From NCBI GenBank assembly GCA_964631375.1, contig CAZVYQ010000030.1, positions 1-36,365 on the forward strand: DNA of 36,365 nucleotides, in the 5' to 3' direction. Positions 16,241 to 24,212 of this stretch are shown in pieces. A program made the translations under genes and the position numbers. Origin of the DNA: JAAYYM01 sp964631375 (GTDB taxonomy: Bacteria > Bacillota > Clostridia > Lachnospirales > Lachnospiraceae). Under the pieces are notes generated by a model. It was given only the letters and a program-made list of their open reading frames with translations, did no database searches and was not told where the DNA came from. Every line of letters begins with the position of its first letter. Positions within the stretch are counted from its first letter, which is position 1.

Positions 16241-16846
16241 ATGAATGTAAACGGAGTTTCAAGTTATTCATCAGCAGCCGATGCATATGGTGCATATACA
16301 CATCCGGCAAAGACTACAACAAAGGATAACACAACGACAGCAGCTGAGGAAAGTGGAGTGATCTACGAGCCTTCATCTTCTGAGAAAACAGATAGTACCA
16401 AAAAGACTTACACTCCTGACACAGAATTAATCGCCAGATTAAAAGCAGATGCAGCTGACAGAACAGCTCAGTTAGAGAGTCTTGTTCAGAAGTTGATGTC
16501 TCAGCAGGGCAACGCTTACGGACAAGCCAATGATATGTGGCAGTTCCTTGCAGGAGGAAACTATACTGTTTCAGCAGCCGCAAAAGCTCAGGCACAGGCT
16601 GATATCGCTGAAGATGGCTACTGGGGTGTAGATAAGACATCAGACCGTATTTTAGATATGGCAAAGGCCTTGACAGGCGGCGATCCTGAAAAAATCGAGG
16701 AGATGAGAAGTGCCTTTGAAAAGGGTTATAAACAGGCAACAAAAGCCTGGGGTAAGGATTTACCTGACATTTCATCAAAAACATATGATGCGGTAATGAG
16801 TAAGTTCGACAAATGGGCTGAAGAATCAGCTGCAGGAACAATTTAA
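16241..16846 (+). CDS. Unknown protein under a sigma-28-type promoter, probably motility-linked
   Basis: A 201-residue protein whose family name I do not recall. It starts MNVNGVSSYSSAADAYGAY and has a Thr/Ser/Lys-rich flexible stretch (~20-65), then a helical region (TAQLESLVQKLM). The best conserved-looking part is the C-terminus with DGYWGVDKTSDRILDMA, LTGGDPEKIEEMRSAF and LPDISSKTYDAVMSKFDKW. There is no signal peptide or membrane helix. The start follows CAAGGAGGG. The sigma-28-type promoter implies expression with late flagellar genes, so a role in the flagellum, chemotaxis or its export is inferred. It is monocistronic, ending at a strong terminator, and divergent from ispE. No other flagellar gene is in the window. 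Confidence 0.85.
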   Translation: MNVNGVSSYSSAADAYGAYTHPAKTTTKDNTTTAAEESGVIYEPSSSEKTDSTKKTYTPDTELIARLKADAADRTAQLESLVQKLMSQQGNAYGQANDMWQFLAGGNYTVSAAAKAQAQADIAEDGYWGVDKTSDRILDMAKALTGGDPEKIEEMRSAFEKGYKQATKAWGKDLPDISSKTYDAVMSKFDKWAEESAAGTI

Positions 16847-16875
16847 TCATTACTACCATAACCAATTTGAAATAG

Positions 16876-16910
16876 GGTCCGTCGTTTGCAAGAAAGTCAA
16901 ACGGCGGACC
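16876..16910 (+). terminator. Terminator after the sigma-28-linked gene
   Basis: GGTCCGTCGTTTG (16876-16888) pairs with CAAACGGCGGACC (16898-16910), 13 bp with one U-G pair and a 9-base loop, followed by TTTCAATTT. It may also stop the converging SPOCS/LysM transcript. Confidence 0.88.
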
Positions 16911-16925
16911 TTTCAATTTCGGTAT

Positions 16926-18491
16926 TTATACTGTATGCAGTGTTTTCACAATTAACAGTTTATCTCCGGGATGCAATTCATCAGAAGTCAGACCGTTTGT
17001 CTCTCGGATCTGTTTTACCGGTACATAATACTTTTTACCGATCTGCCATAAGGTATCACCCTGTTTTGCAATATAGCCCACGATACCGGGAAGTGTACCC
17101 ATCCTATCCGAGTCAGCTGCATGACACTGAATGTCAGAAATGGTATTTTCTCTGATATTTTTAAATACAATCACTTGCACATCACATACTGCTCTTACCT
17201 CAAGTTCCTCGGAATCTATCATATTAACTGCCAGCTGTTCAATATTAACATCAATTGTAGTAATACAATCATCGTCTATCCCCTGCGTATCTGCCGTATA
17301 GGAAAACGGAATGCTTCCTTTAATTGTATAGAAGGGAACACTATCATCTGTTGTCACATACAGGATTTGCACATCAATTGCACCTTCCAGATGTATCCCA
17401 TCCTCAACGATCTCCTGATCATCAATCACTACAATACCGGAACTGTGACAGATCTGCAGCATCCTGATATCTCTATTTTTCACACGCAGTTTACCATCTG
17501 CTCTGCATTTTCCATTGTTCTTGATCAGCAGGCTGCGATAATGACTCTCTCTCATAGTCGTTTCCAACTCTGTTGTCACACCATATGCATCTGAAAGTAT
17601 TTTAATTGGTTCTTCCTGATATAGCTTTATGCTCAGATCCAGAACCATATCGATTGCAAAGGAGCGTTCCTCTCCATCTGAGTCCGGGCGTACTTCCAGT
17701 TCCTGATGTCCGATCTCATATCGTATCGCGGGCAGCATATCCTCCGTACAGCCTGAACAGTCTATACTTCCACTGAACGGAATGACTGTTTCATACCAAC
17801 GTGTACCGGATTCCTCTCCCTCAGCCTCATACAGTAAAAACAGGTTCAATTCTCCGTGAAGCATGATTTTCTGCTCCTGAACCTTAAACTCCATATCTCC
17901 AACCTGGTATTCTTCCCATAACATCTTAGCTACATTCGGTAATCCCGACGGGAGTTCAAAGGTTTCACGTATACGGTAGATATCTCGTTTATCCACTGCT
18001 ATCTGTGTAACATCCATTGATTTCTGATAATACTCGACCGGTTCGTCACATATGATGTCCATAACGGTTTCTTCATCGCGAACCTCCTCTGCTTCGATCA
18101 TCAGAGTAACAATGGCTTTGATACTCAGCTTTCGTGAATTGATTAGGGAAATGGTCAGATTTTCGATCTTTCCCGTCATCTTAACCATGTCTCCGCTCTC
18201 AATTCCTTCCATATGTATGAATTCCTCAAAAGGAATACTTCCATTCACATTCTGTATATTCTTAGGCTGATTTTCACTGAGATAGAGAACAGAAAACAGC
18301 AGTCTGCCCTTGACTGTCACATGATCCTCTGAAGCCTTGATTTCATCTGTCTGCAGCCTTCCCTGATCAATCAGCAGTTTATATACATCACCCTGGGTGT
18401 CCGGAATATTATAATCATCATCCAGTGTAAGCTGTGTATTGACATGGCTCTTTTGTACGTCCATATGTACATTTTTCTTTACTAATTCCAA
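16926..18491 (-). CDS. SPOCS (DUF3794) and LysM domain spore protein
   Basis: A 521-residue protein of the clostridial family related to SpoVID/SafA-type spore coat morphogenesis factors. It opens ELVKKNVHMDVQKSHVNTQ and contains repeated SPOCS/DUF3794 barrels (IPDTQGDVYKLLIDQGRL, VTVKGRLLFSVLYL, then two further similar blocks). It ends in a LysM domain (~470-517, GDTLWQIGKKYYV and HPGDKLLIVK) likely to bind cortex peptidoglycan. The start is a TTG at 18491 with AGGAGG seven bases upstream; a TTG at 18512 has no RBS. The RBS lies in the 3' arm of the terminator-like hairpin after pyrD. A sigma-E-like promoter (18525-18553) lies within the other arm, so expression in the mother cell is inferred. 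Confidence 0.9.
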   Translation of the reverse strand: MELVKKNVHMDVQKSHVNTQLTLDDDYNIPDTQGDVYKLLIDQGRLQTDEIKASEDHVTVKGRLLFSVLYLSENQPKNIQNVNGSIPFEEFIHMEGIESGDMVKMTGKIENLTISLINSRKLSIKAIVTLMIEAEEVRDEETVMDIICDEPVEYYQKSMDVTQIAVDKRDIYRIRETFELPSGLPNVAKMLWEEYQVGDMEFKVQEQKIMLHGELNLFLLYEAEGEESGTRWYETVIPFSGSIDCSGCTEDMLPAIRYEIGHQELEVRPDSDGEERSFAIDMVLDLSIKLYQEEPIKILSDAYGVTTELETTMRESHYRSLLIKNNGKCRADGKLRVKNRDIRMLQICHSSGIVVIDDQEIVEDGIHLEGAIDVQILYVTTDDSVPFYTIKGSIPFSYTADTQGIDDDCITTIDVNIEQLAVNMIDSEELEVRAVCDVQVIVFKNIRENTISDIQCHAADSDRMGTLPGIVGYIAKQGDTLWQIGKKYYVPVKQIRETNGLTSDELHPGDKLLIVKTLHTV

Positions 18492-18547
18492 AAAAGCCCC
18501 TCCTGTCTGCAATCATTTTTCTTAATTGTATGCAGACAAAGGAGAGG
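18490..18547 (-). terminator. Terminator of the pyr operon that also covers the next gene's RBS
   Basis: On the minus strand CCTCTCCT, bulged TT, GTCTGCA (18547-18531) pairs with TGCAGACAGGAGGGG (18511-18497), about 15 bp, then C and six U (18495-18490). The 3' arm contains the AGGAGGGG of the SPOCS/LysM gene, and the U-run reaches into its TTG start codon. Confidence 0.7.
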
Positions 18548-18553
18548 TTATGC
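18525..18553 (-). promoter_or_regulatory. Sigma-E-like promoter of the SPOCS/LysM gene
   Basis: On the minus strand GCATAAC (18553-18547), 14 bases, CATACAAT (18532-18525), starting one base after the pyrD stop codon. The -10 matches the Bacillus sigma-E consensus CATACAMT exactly. Transcripts would start near 18518, after the 5' arm of the hairpin. Confidence 0.7.
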
Positions 18554-19459
18554 TTACTTGACAGCATGAATCAGTTCGTTGACATCGTTCACTCCGTATT
18601 GTTTCATATATTGTTCGATACCTTCTATGACTTCTGTTGTAGTATATGGATTGTGAAAATTCGCGGCACCTACGGCAACCGCTGTTGCACCGGCAAGGAT
18701 AAACTCAATTGCATCCTCTGCATTTGATATCCCACCCATTCCGATGATAGGTATCTTCACAGTCTTGGCTGTCTGATATACCATTCTGACTGCCACAGGC
18801 TTGATCGCAGGCCCTGATAGTCCTCCGGTCTGGTTTGCAAGTGCAAAGGTACGTCTATGGATGTCGATCTTCATGGATGTCAACGTATTGATCATCGAGA
18901 GAGCATCTGCTCCTGCAGACTCCGCCGCTCTTGCCATCTCTGTGATATCCGTTACATTCGGACTCAGCTTCATAATGATTGGTTGCTTCGCCTTTTCTTT
19001 AATGGCCTTGGTAATATTGAACAGTGCATCTGCCTTCTGTCCAAAGGCAATCGCTCCTTCCTTGACGTTCGGACACGATACATTGATCTCCAGCATATCA
19101 ACCTCCGTATCACCCAGTCGTTCAACCACGTCCAGATATTCTTCGATACTCTTTCCGCAAACATTCACAATAATCCTTGTATCATATTGTTTCAGAAATG
19201 GAATGTCACGTTTGATAAATGTATCGATCCCGGGGTTTTGCAGTCCAATGGCGTTGAGCATACCTCCATAGGTTTCCGCAATACGCGGTGTCGGGTTTCC
19301 TACCCAAGGGACACTGGATACTCCCTTTGTCACAACTGCTCCTAATCTGTTTAAATCAACAAAATCACCATACTCCATACCGGATCCAAAGGTTCCTGAG
19401 GCGGTCATAACAGGATTCTTAAATTCTACACCGGCAATCGTAACCTTTGTGTTCATCAT
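18554..19459 (-). CDS. pyrD: Dihydroorotate dehydrogenase B, catalytic subunit
   Basis: Oxidises dihydroorotate to orotate in pyrimidine synthesis; the type 1B form passes electrons through PyrK to NAD. The 301-residue FMN barrel shows FKNPVMTASGTFGSG near the start, the catalytic cysteine in NVSCPNVKEG, the KLSPNVTDI strand, and the FMN-phosphate region IIGMGGISNAEDAIEF with AVAVGAANF. The ATG at 19459 overlaps the pyrK stop (ATGATGA) and follows AGGAGG, indicating translational coupling. It is the last gene of the prcB-like/pyrC/pyrK/pyrD run and is followed by a terminator. Confidence 0.97.
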   Translation of the reverse strand: MMNTKVTIAGVEFKNPVMTASGTFGSGMEYGDFVDLNRLGAVVTKGVSSVPWVGNPTPRIAETYGGMLNAIGLQNPGIDTFIKRDIPFLKQYDTRIIVNVCGKSIEEYLDVVERLGDTEVDMLEINVSCPNVKEGAIAFGQKADALFNITKAIKEKAKQPIIMKLSPNVTDITEMARAAESAGADALSMINTLTSMKIDIHRRTFALANQTGGLSGPAIKPVAVRMVYQTAKTVKIPIIGMGGISNAEDAIEFILAGATAVAVGAANFHNPYTTTEVIEGIEQYMKQYGVNDVNELIHAVK

Positions 19460-20214
19460 AACTCCACCTCCTCGGCATCAAATACAGGTCCTTCTTTACA
19501 GATCCGCTTATTATGTACCTGTGAGTGCTCGTCCACATCCTTTGTCTGACAAACACAGCCGAGACAAGCACCTACCCCACATGCCATTCGTTCCTCCATG
19601 GAAATCCATGCTTTGATTTGATGCTCTCTTGCATACTGCTTAATCGCCCGGAGCATCGGCTTTGGACCACAAGCATAGATCACATCAGCTGTGAGACCGT
19701 TCTCCCGAATAGCATCCATAACATTTCCCTTTGTACCGATACTTCCATCCTCAGTTGCTATATAAAGAGTCCCTTGTTTTGCTAATTCCTCATCTAAAAA
19801 CAGTTCATCCTTGTATCCCACAACAATCTGTTTCTCACAGTTTAATTGCTTTGCTAACTCCAGCATCGGTGGGATACCGATCCCTCCGCCGATGATAAAA
19901 GCTTTCTTTTCCTCTAGTATATACCCATTTCCCAATGGTCCCAGAACAGTAATCGGATCACCTGTCTGATATTCGGAAAACTCCTTTGTCCCCGCACCGG
20001 CAACCCTGTATACAATCCTGATACTTTGCTTTCCGATCTCACATATACTGATGGGACGAGGCAGTAACTTTCCCGCATCATTTGTATAGATAGATATAAA
20101 TTGTCCCGGTTTTGCTTTCTCTGCAAAAGACACTTCTATCCATAAACTATAAATATCAGTTGCGATTTCTTCCTGACGGATCACCCTGGCTATTTCTCTT
20201 TTCTGTTCTGACAT
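19456..20214 (-). CDS. pyrK: Dihydroorotate dehydrogenase B, electron transfer subunit
   Basis: FAD and [2Fe-2S] subunit that transfers electrons from PyrD to NAD. The 252-residue protein has the FAD motif RPISI, the NAD-binding GGGIGIPPMLELA and the CGPKPML turn. The C-terminal iron-sulfur cluster cysteines are in MACGVGACLGCVC, with a fourth in KRIC. The ATG at 20214 after GAAAGGAAAGG is preferred to an overlapping TTG at 20232. Fourteen bases follow the pyrC stop; it overlaps pyrD by 4 bases. Confidence 0.96.
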   Translation of the reverse strand: MSEQKREIARVIRQEEIATDIYSLWIEVSFAEKAKPGQFISIYTNDAGKLLPRPISICEIGKQSIRIVYRVAGAGTKEFSEYQTGDPITVLGPLGNGYILEEKKAFIIGGGIGIPPMLELAKQLNCEKQIVVGYKDELFLDEELAKQGTLYIATEDGSIGTKGNVMDAIRENGLTADVIYACGPKPMLRAIKQYAREHQIKAWISMEERMACGVGACLGCVCQTKDVDEHSQVHNKRICKEGPVFDAEEVEL

Positions 20215-20228
20215 ATTATCCTTTCCTT

Positions 20229-21491
20229 TCAATCTTTATATACGCATTGGCCTTCACAGATCGTATATTTTACTTTCCCATACAATTTGGCTCCCAAAAA
20301 CGGAGAATTAGCAGACTTGGATGCAAACCCATCAACTACCCATTGCTCCTCATCATCAAACAATACCAGATCAGCAATTGCACCCTCTTTCAGGTCTCCT
20401 GCTTTCAATCCGTACAGTTTTGCCGGTTGTACTGTCATCTTCTCCAGCAGCTGCATGATTGATAAATATCCCGGACGTACCAAGTTTGTAATACCAAGAG
20501 CCAGAGCCGTTTCCAGTCCGATGATACCGCTCGGTGCCTCTGTGATTGGTTTCTTCTTTTCCTCGGCACTATGTGGTGCGTGATCTGTTGCGATCAGGTC
20601 TATCGTTCCATCCCTTAACCCTTCTATAATTGCCTGCCTGTCCTCTTCTGTCCGAAGCGGTGGATTCATCTTTGCCAATGTACCATGTTGCAGCAGAGCA
20701 TCCTCCGTCAATGAAAAATGGTGTGGCGTAGCCTCTGCATGGATATTCTCGCTTTTTGGCTTTGCCTGTCGAACCGCTTCCACAGCTTCCTTGGTACTGA
20801 TATGTTGAATATTGAGTATGGCCCCCGTCTCCAGAGCAAGCTCCAAATCTCTCTGAACTAACTTACTCTCCGCCTCGGATGGAGAACCACCAATTCCCAG
20901 TTCTTTTGCTACTTTTCCACGATGAATACCATTGTTGGTAATCAATGCCGGATCTTCTTCGTGCAGACTGATCGGCAAATGTAACTTCTCAGACTCATAC
21001 ATTGCCTTCCTTAATAACTCTTTGTCCATGAGCGGAATCCCATCATCAGTAAAACCGGCTGCACCTGCTGCCGCAAGCTGTTTGAAATCTACCAGCTCCT
21101 TACCACCTAGACCCATTGTGACTGCAGCCGCTGTCAACACATGAATTCCAGTTTTTTTTCCCTGTTCCAATACATATTGCAGTGTTTCTACATGATCAAT
21201 CGCCGGCTTTGTATTTGCCATACAGACCACGGTTGTATATCCACCATGCTTCGCCGCCTCAGCACCTGTGTGGATATCTTCTTTATACGTAAACCCGGGG
21301 TCTCTGAAATGTACATGTACGTCAATCAGGCCCGGTGCTGCCACCAGGCCTGCTGCGTCTATGATTACTTCCTGTTCCTCTGCCTCATATGATCCACCTA
21401 TCCCTACAATTCGGTTTCCCTGTATTTTAATATCTGCAATTCTGTTTGTACCGTCTGCAGGATTCATAATGCGTCCATTCCGAATGATCAT
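20229..21491 (-). CDS. pyrC: Dihydroorotase
   Basis: Closes carbamoyl-aspartate to dihydroorotate, the third pyrimidine step. A 420-residue type I amidohydrolase with the zinc-binding HVHFRDPGFTYKED, the substrate segment CMANTKPAID, further metal histidines in HEED and NIQHIS, and the catalytic ATDHAPHS. Length is normal. The ATG follows GTGAGGATATAGAC. It lies 42 bases after the PrcB-like lipoprotein gene and just before pyrK. The other pyr genes (carbamoyl phosphate synthase, pyrB, pyrE, pyrF) are not in the window, and I see no PyrR attenuator before it. Confidence 0.97.
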   Translation of the reverse strand: MIIRNGRIMNPADGTNRIADIKIQGNRIVGIGGSYEAEEQEVIIDAAGLVAAPGLIDVHVHFRDPGFTYKEDIHTGAEAAKHGGYTTVVCMANTKPAIDHVETLQYVLEQGKKTGIHVLTAAAVTMGLGGKELVDFKQLAAAGAAGFTDDGIPLMDKELLRKAMYESEKLHLPISLHEEDPALITNNGIHRGKVAKELGIGGSPSEAESKLVQRDLELALETGAILNIQHISTKEAVEAVRQAKPKSENIHAEATPHHFSLTEDALLQHGTLAKMNPPLRTEEDRQAIIEGLRDGTIDLIATDHAPHSAEEKKKPITEAPSGIIGLETALALGITNLVRPGYLSIMQLLEKMTVQPAKLYGLKAGDLKEGAIADLVLFDDEEQWVVDGFASKSANSPFLGAKLYGKVKYTICEGQCVYKD

Positions 21492-21533
21492 GTCTATATC
21501 CTCACTTTTCTCTTATGATTTTATCATACTCTG

Positions 21534-21950
21534 TTAATCAAATACAACTCGCATATCAATATATTCTGTCTTTAGTACAATGTATGGATAGGATGTTGCC
21601 TTTATAGTCTCTTCACTTCTCTTTGGCCCGATGAGAGAGGTATCTACATAGATAGCGTTACTGGTCAGGTATGCATCGTTGACTCTGATACTATATCCCC
21701 CTGTTGTTTGTTCACCATAGCCTACAACGATATATAGAAATTCTCCATCACTGTAGGTCAGTTTAAATTCCTGTTCCTTTCGTTCATCTATAATCTTGAT
21801 TAACTCCTCGGGAACCTCATCATTTCCAAGTACCGTATATTCGAGATTCCTTATTTTCTCTGTACTGGTATGCTCTCTCGTACAAGCAGTACCCATACAT
21901 AAAATCACACATGTACACAGCAGTACAACACTGCAGGTTCTCTTATTCAA
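21534..21950 (-). CDS. PrcB_C-domain putative lipoprotein
   Basis: A 138-residue exported protein. The hydrophobic N-terminus ends near Cys23 (CMGTACTR), an imperfect lipobox, so lipidation is likely but not sure. The C-terminal ~80 residues match the PrcB_C protease-complex domain in my memory: LYIVVGYGEQTTGGYSIRV, IYVDTSLIGPKRSEE, and a YPYIVLKTE end. In other bacteria PrcB partners a surface protease, but no protease gene is adjacent here. The start is a TTG at 21950, since no in-frame ATG precedes the hydrophobic core. It is the first gene before pyrCKD and may be cotranscribed with them. Confidence 0.75.
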   Translation of the reverse strand: MNKRTCSVVLLCTCVILCMGTACTREHTSTEKIRNLEYTVLGNDEVPEELIKIIDERKEQEFKLTYSDGEFLYIVVGYGEQTTGGYSIRVNDAYLTSNAIYVDTSLIGPKRSEETIKATSYPYIVLKTEYIDMRVVFD

Positions 21951-21997
21951 TCCTTTTTACCCTGTTCTGATTCTTGCTAAAATATATGCGTTTGCAG

Positions 21998-22026
21998 TTG
22001 TCGAAATGACTGTTACGAAGTATAAT
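21998..22026 (+). promoter_or_regulatory. Promoter of plsC
   Basis: TTGTCG (21998-22003), 17 bases, TATAAT (22021-22026), about 40 bases before the ATG. Its -10 overlaps the -10 of the divergent minus-strand promoter. Confidence 0.7.
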
Positions 22027-22046
22027 AATCTTGGATTGATACTGAA
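22019..22046 (-). promoter_or_regulatory. Likely promoter of the prcB-like/pyrCKD run
   Basis: On the minus strand TTCAGT (22046-22041), 16 bases, TATACT (22024-22019). It overlaps the plsC -10 on the other strand. Confidence 0.5.
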
Positions 22047-22066
22047 GAAACAGGTGGGTTGAGGTT

Positions 22067-22795
22067 ATGATACGTTTTATTGTTGCCGCAGTTTTTGTAG
22101 TTCTTTTTTTGATTGTCAGCATTCCATTGTTCTTAATCGAATGGATCATTGGGAAGTTTCATATGCCATTAAAGGACAGAAGTTCTCTTGCGATTGTCAA
22201 CTGGGCATTCAAGGTCGTCCTCTTCATTTCCGGTGTCCGACTGAAGGTGATCGGTGAAGAAAATGTACCTCTAGACAAGCCTGTTCTGTATGTTGCAAAC
22301 CATCGCAGTTATTTTGACATCCTGTTGACCTACACACGAGTTCCGAGACCGACAGGGTATGTAGCAAAAAAAGAAATGCTTCGAGTCCCTCTTCTTTCTG
22401 TCTGGATGAAGTATCTGCATTGTCTGTTTCTGGATCGTGAGAACGTCAAGGAAGGCCTGAAAACCATATTAGAAGCTATTGATCTGGTTAAGAAGGGAAT
22501 TTCCATCTGTATCTTTCCTGAGGGAACACGCAATAAGGTTGACGAGATGATGCCTTTTAAAGAAGGCAGTTTGAAAATAGCCGAAAAATCAGGTTGTCCC
22601 ATTATTCCGATTGCGATTACCAATTCTGCTGAAATATTTGAAAATCACCTATACAAAATTAAACCGGCTGATGTCGTACTGGAATATGGAAAACCTTTTT
22701 ATATCAAGGATCTGTCTCCTGAGGATCGAAAATTTTCCGGTGCCTATACACAAAAACTCATACAAGAGATGCTGGAACAACAAAAGAACCCTTAA
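22067..22795 (+). CDS. plsC: 1-acyl-sn-glycerol-3-phosphate acyltransferase
   Basis: Adds the second acyl chain to make phosphatidic acid at the inner face of the membrane. The 242-residue protein has an N-terminal membrane helix (~4-28) and the acyltransferase HX4D box NHRSYFD (His79, Asp84). The glycerol-phosphate-binding FPEGTRNK is at ~150-157, and PIIPIAI follows. Length is normal. It has its own promoter and converges on murF; the two stop codons are 2 bases apart and share a terminator hairpin built from their last codons. Confidence 0.93.
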   Translation: MIRFIVAAVFVVLFLIVSIPLFLIEWIIGKFHMPLKDRSSLAIVNWAFKVVLFISGVRLKVIGEENVPLDKPVLYVANHRSYFDILLTYTRVPRPTGYVAKKEMLRVPLLSVWMKYLHCLFLDRENVKEGLKTILEAIDLVKKGISICIFPEGTRNKVDEMMPFKEGSLKIAEKSGCPIIPIAITNSAEIFENHLYKIKPADVVLEYGKPFYIKDLSPEDRKFSGAYTQKLIQEMLEQQKNP

Positions 22796-22811
22796 TATCA
22801 GGGTTCTTTTG
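22781..22811. terminator. Shared terminator inside the ends of plsC and murF
   Basis: CAAAAGAACCCT (22781-22792) and AGGGTTCTTTTG (22800-22811) form a perfect 12-bp stem with loop TAATATC. The arms are the last codons of plsC (Gln-Lys-Asn-Pro) and of murF (Thr-Lys-Glu-Pro), and the loop holds most of the stop codons. Confidence 0.75.
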
Positions 22812-24189
22812 TAATATATGTGACAATTTCCTGAAAGCCCATTCCATGTGATGCTTTGATCAATATCGCATCCTGATTCTTCAAAATCGACAAAAGTGTT
22901 TCAATTGCTTGATCTCTCTCGGCAAAATAATACTTCTCACAAACTCTGTCCTTATGCTCGGCACAATAATCATCCACAGCTCTGCTCATATGCTTTGCAT
23001 TCTCCCCGATCAGGATCAGAACCTCAATTGGTGATGCCGCTGCATATAAACCTGTCTCATAGTGAAGTTTGTCAGATTGTTCTCCCAGTTCAAACATATC
23101 ACCCAGAATCGCTACACGTCTGGTAGTTGCATAAGACAATAAGTCTATAGCGGCTTTCATGGACATCGGGTTTGCATTGTAGCAGTCATCAATGATCAGT
23201 CCCTTGTCTGTCTTGATCAAATTACTTCTGCCACGAATGGTCTTCGCAGCTGTGATTCCCTGCTGGATTAATTGTGCGGAAAATCCAAGAACAGTTCCGA
23301 CTGTAGCAGCTGCAAGTGCATTTTGTACCATATGCCCTCCGGGAATCGGTATCAATACGTCGATCGTTTCCCCTCCTCGATGTATGACACAGGATGTCCC
23401 CTCCAGTCCTCGACTGATAATATCTGTAGCATAGATCTGATTGTTCTCCTGCCGTCCGAAAAACAGGGGTTTGACTCCCTTGATCTCCTGTAATGTCGAT
23501 AACAGATCATCATCTCCGTTGAGGCAGATCGCACCATCTTCCTTCAGAAAATCAAATATCTCTGACTTTGCTTTTAGGATGCCTTCTCGTGATTTTAGAT
23601 TTTCGAGATGACATTGACCGATATTTGTAATGACACAGATATCCGGCTTTGCAATGGCTGCCAAACGGTGCATCTCTCCAAAATCACTGATGCCCATCTC
23701 AACCACGGCGATTTCATGTTCCTCTCTGATATTCAGGATTGTAAGCGGGAGTCCCACTTCATTATTATAGTTCCCTGCTGTTTTCAGTACATTATACTTC
23801 TGCTCCAAAACAGAAGCAATCATTTCCTTCGTACTTGTTTTCCCGACACTTCCTGTGATCCCGACAATCTTGATCATCAGTGTACTGCGATAATATGCCG
23901 CAATATCCTTCAGTGCCTGAAAGCTGTCTCTGACCAGAATATAAGGTCCTTTGGGCTGACTCAATTCCTTTTCTGATACAACGCATAATGCTCCTTTTTC
24001 AAACACATCATCGATAAAATCATGACCATCTACGCGTTCTCCGCGTGTCGCGATAAAAAGCGAATCCTGTATCACCTTTCGGCTATCCAGAGTTACGGAA
24101 CTGATCAAAGCTGTTGTATACTTTGTGTTAGCAATCAGCCTTCCCTGACAAGCCTCTGCTATTTTTTCAAGAGACATATTCTGCATCAT
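22798..24189 (-). CDS. murF: UDP-MurNAc-tripeptide D-alanyl-D-alanine ligase
   Basis: Adds the D-Ala-D-Ala dipeptide to the peptidoglycan precursor in the cytosol. The ~463-residue Mur ligase has the N-terminal domain SSVTLDSRKV, the ATP P-loop GITGSVGKTSTKEM, AGNYNNEVGLPLT, and the central VEMGISDFGEM and IDDCYNANPMSM motifs. The ATG at 24189 has GGTGGAG seven bases upstream; the frame is open to 24213, where it would overlap the ddl stop. It is the last gene of the GT-C/GH9-like/ddl/murF operon and directly uses the ddl product. Confidence 0.95.
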   Translation of the reverse strand: MMQNMSLEKIAEACQGRLIANTKYTTALISSVTLDSRKVIQDSLFIATRGERVDGHDFIDDVFEKGALCVVSEKELSQPKGPYILVRDSFQALKDIAAYYRSTLMIKIVGITGSVGKTSTKEMIASVLEQKYNVLKTAGNYNNEVGLPLTILNIREEHEIAVVEMGISDFGEMHRLAAIAKPDICVITNIGQCHLENLKSREGILKAKSEIFDFLKEDGAICLNGDDDLLSTLQEIKGVKPLFFGRQENNQIYATDIISRGLEGTSCVIHRGGETIDVLIPIPGGHMVQNALAAATVGTVLGFSAQLIQQGITAAKTIRGRSNLIKTDKGLIIDDCYNANPMSMKAAIDLLSYATTRRVAILGDMFELGEQSDKLHYETGLYAAASPIEVLILIGENAKHMSRAVDDYCAEHKDRVCEKYYFAERDQAIETLLSILKNQDAILIKASHGMGFQEIVTYITKEP

Positions 24190-24212
24190 ATAATAACTCC
24201 ACCTGACATTCA

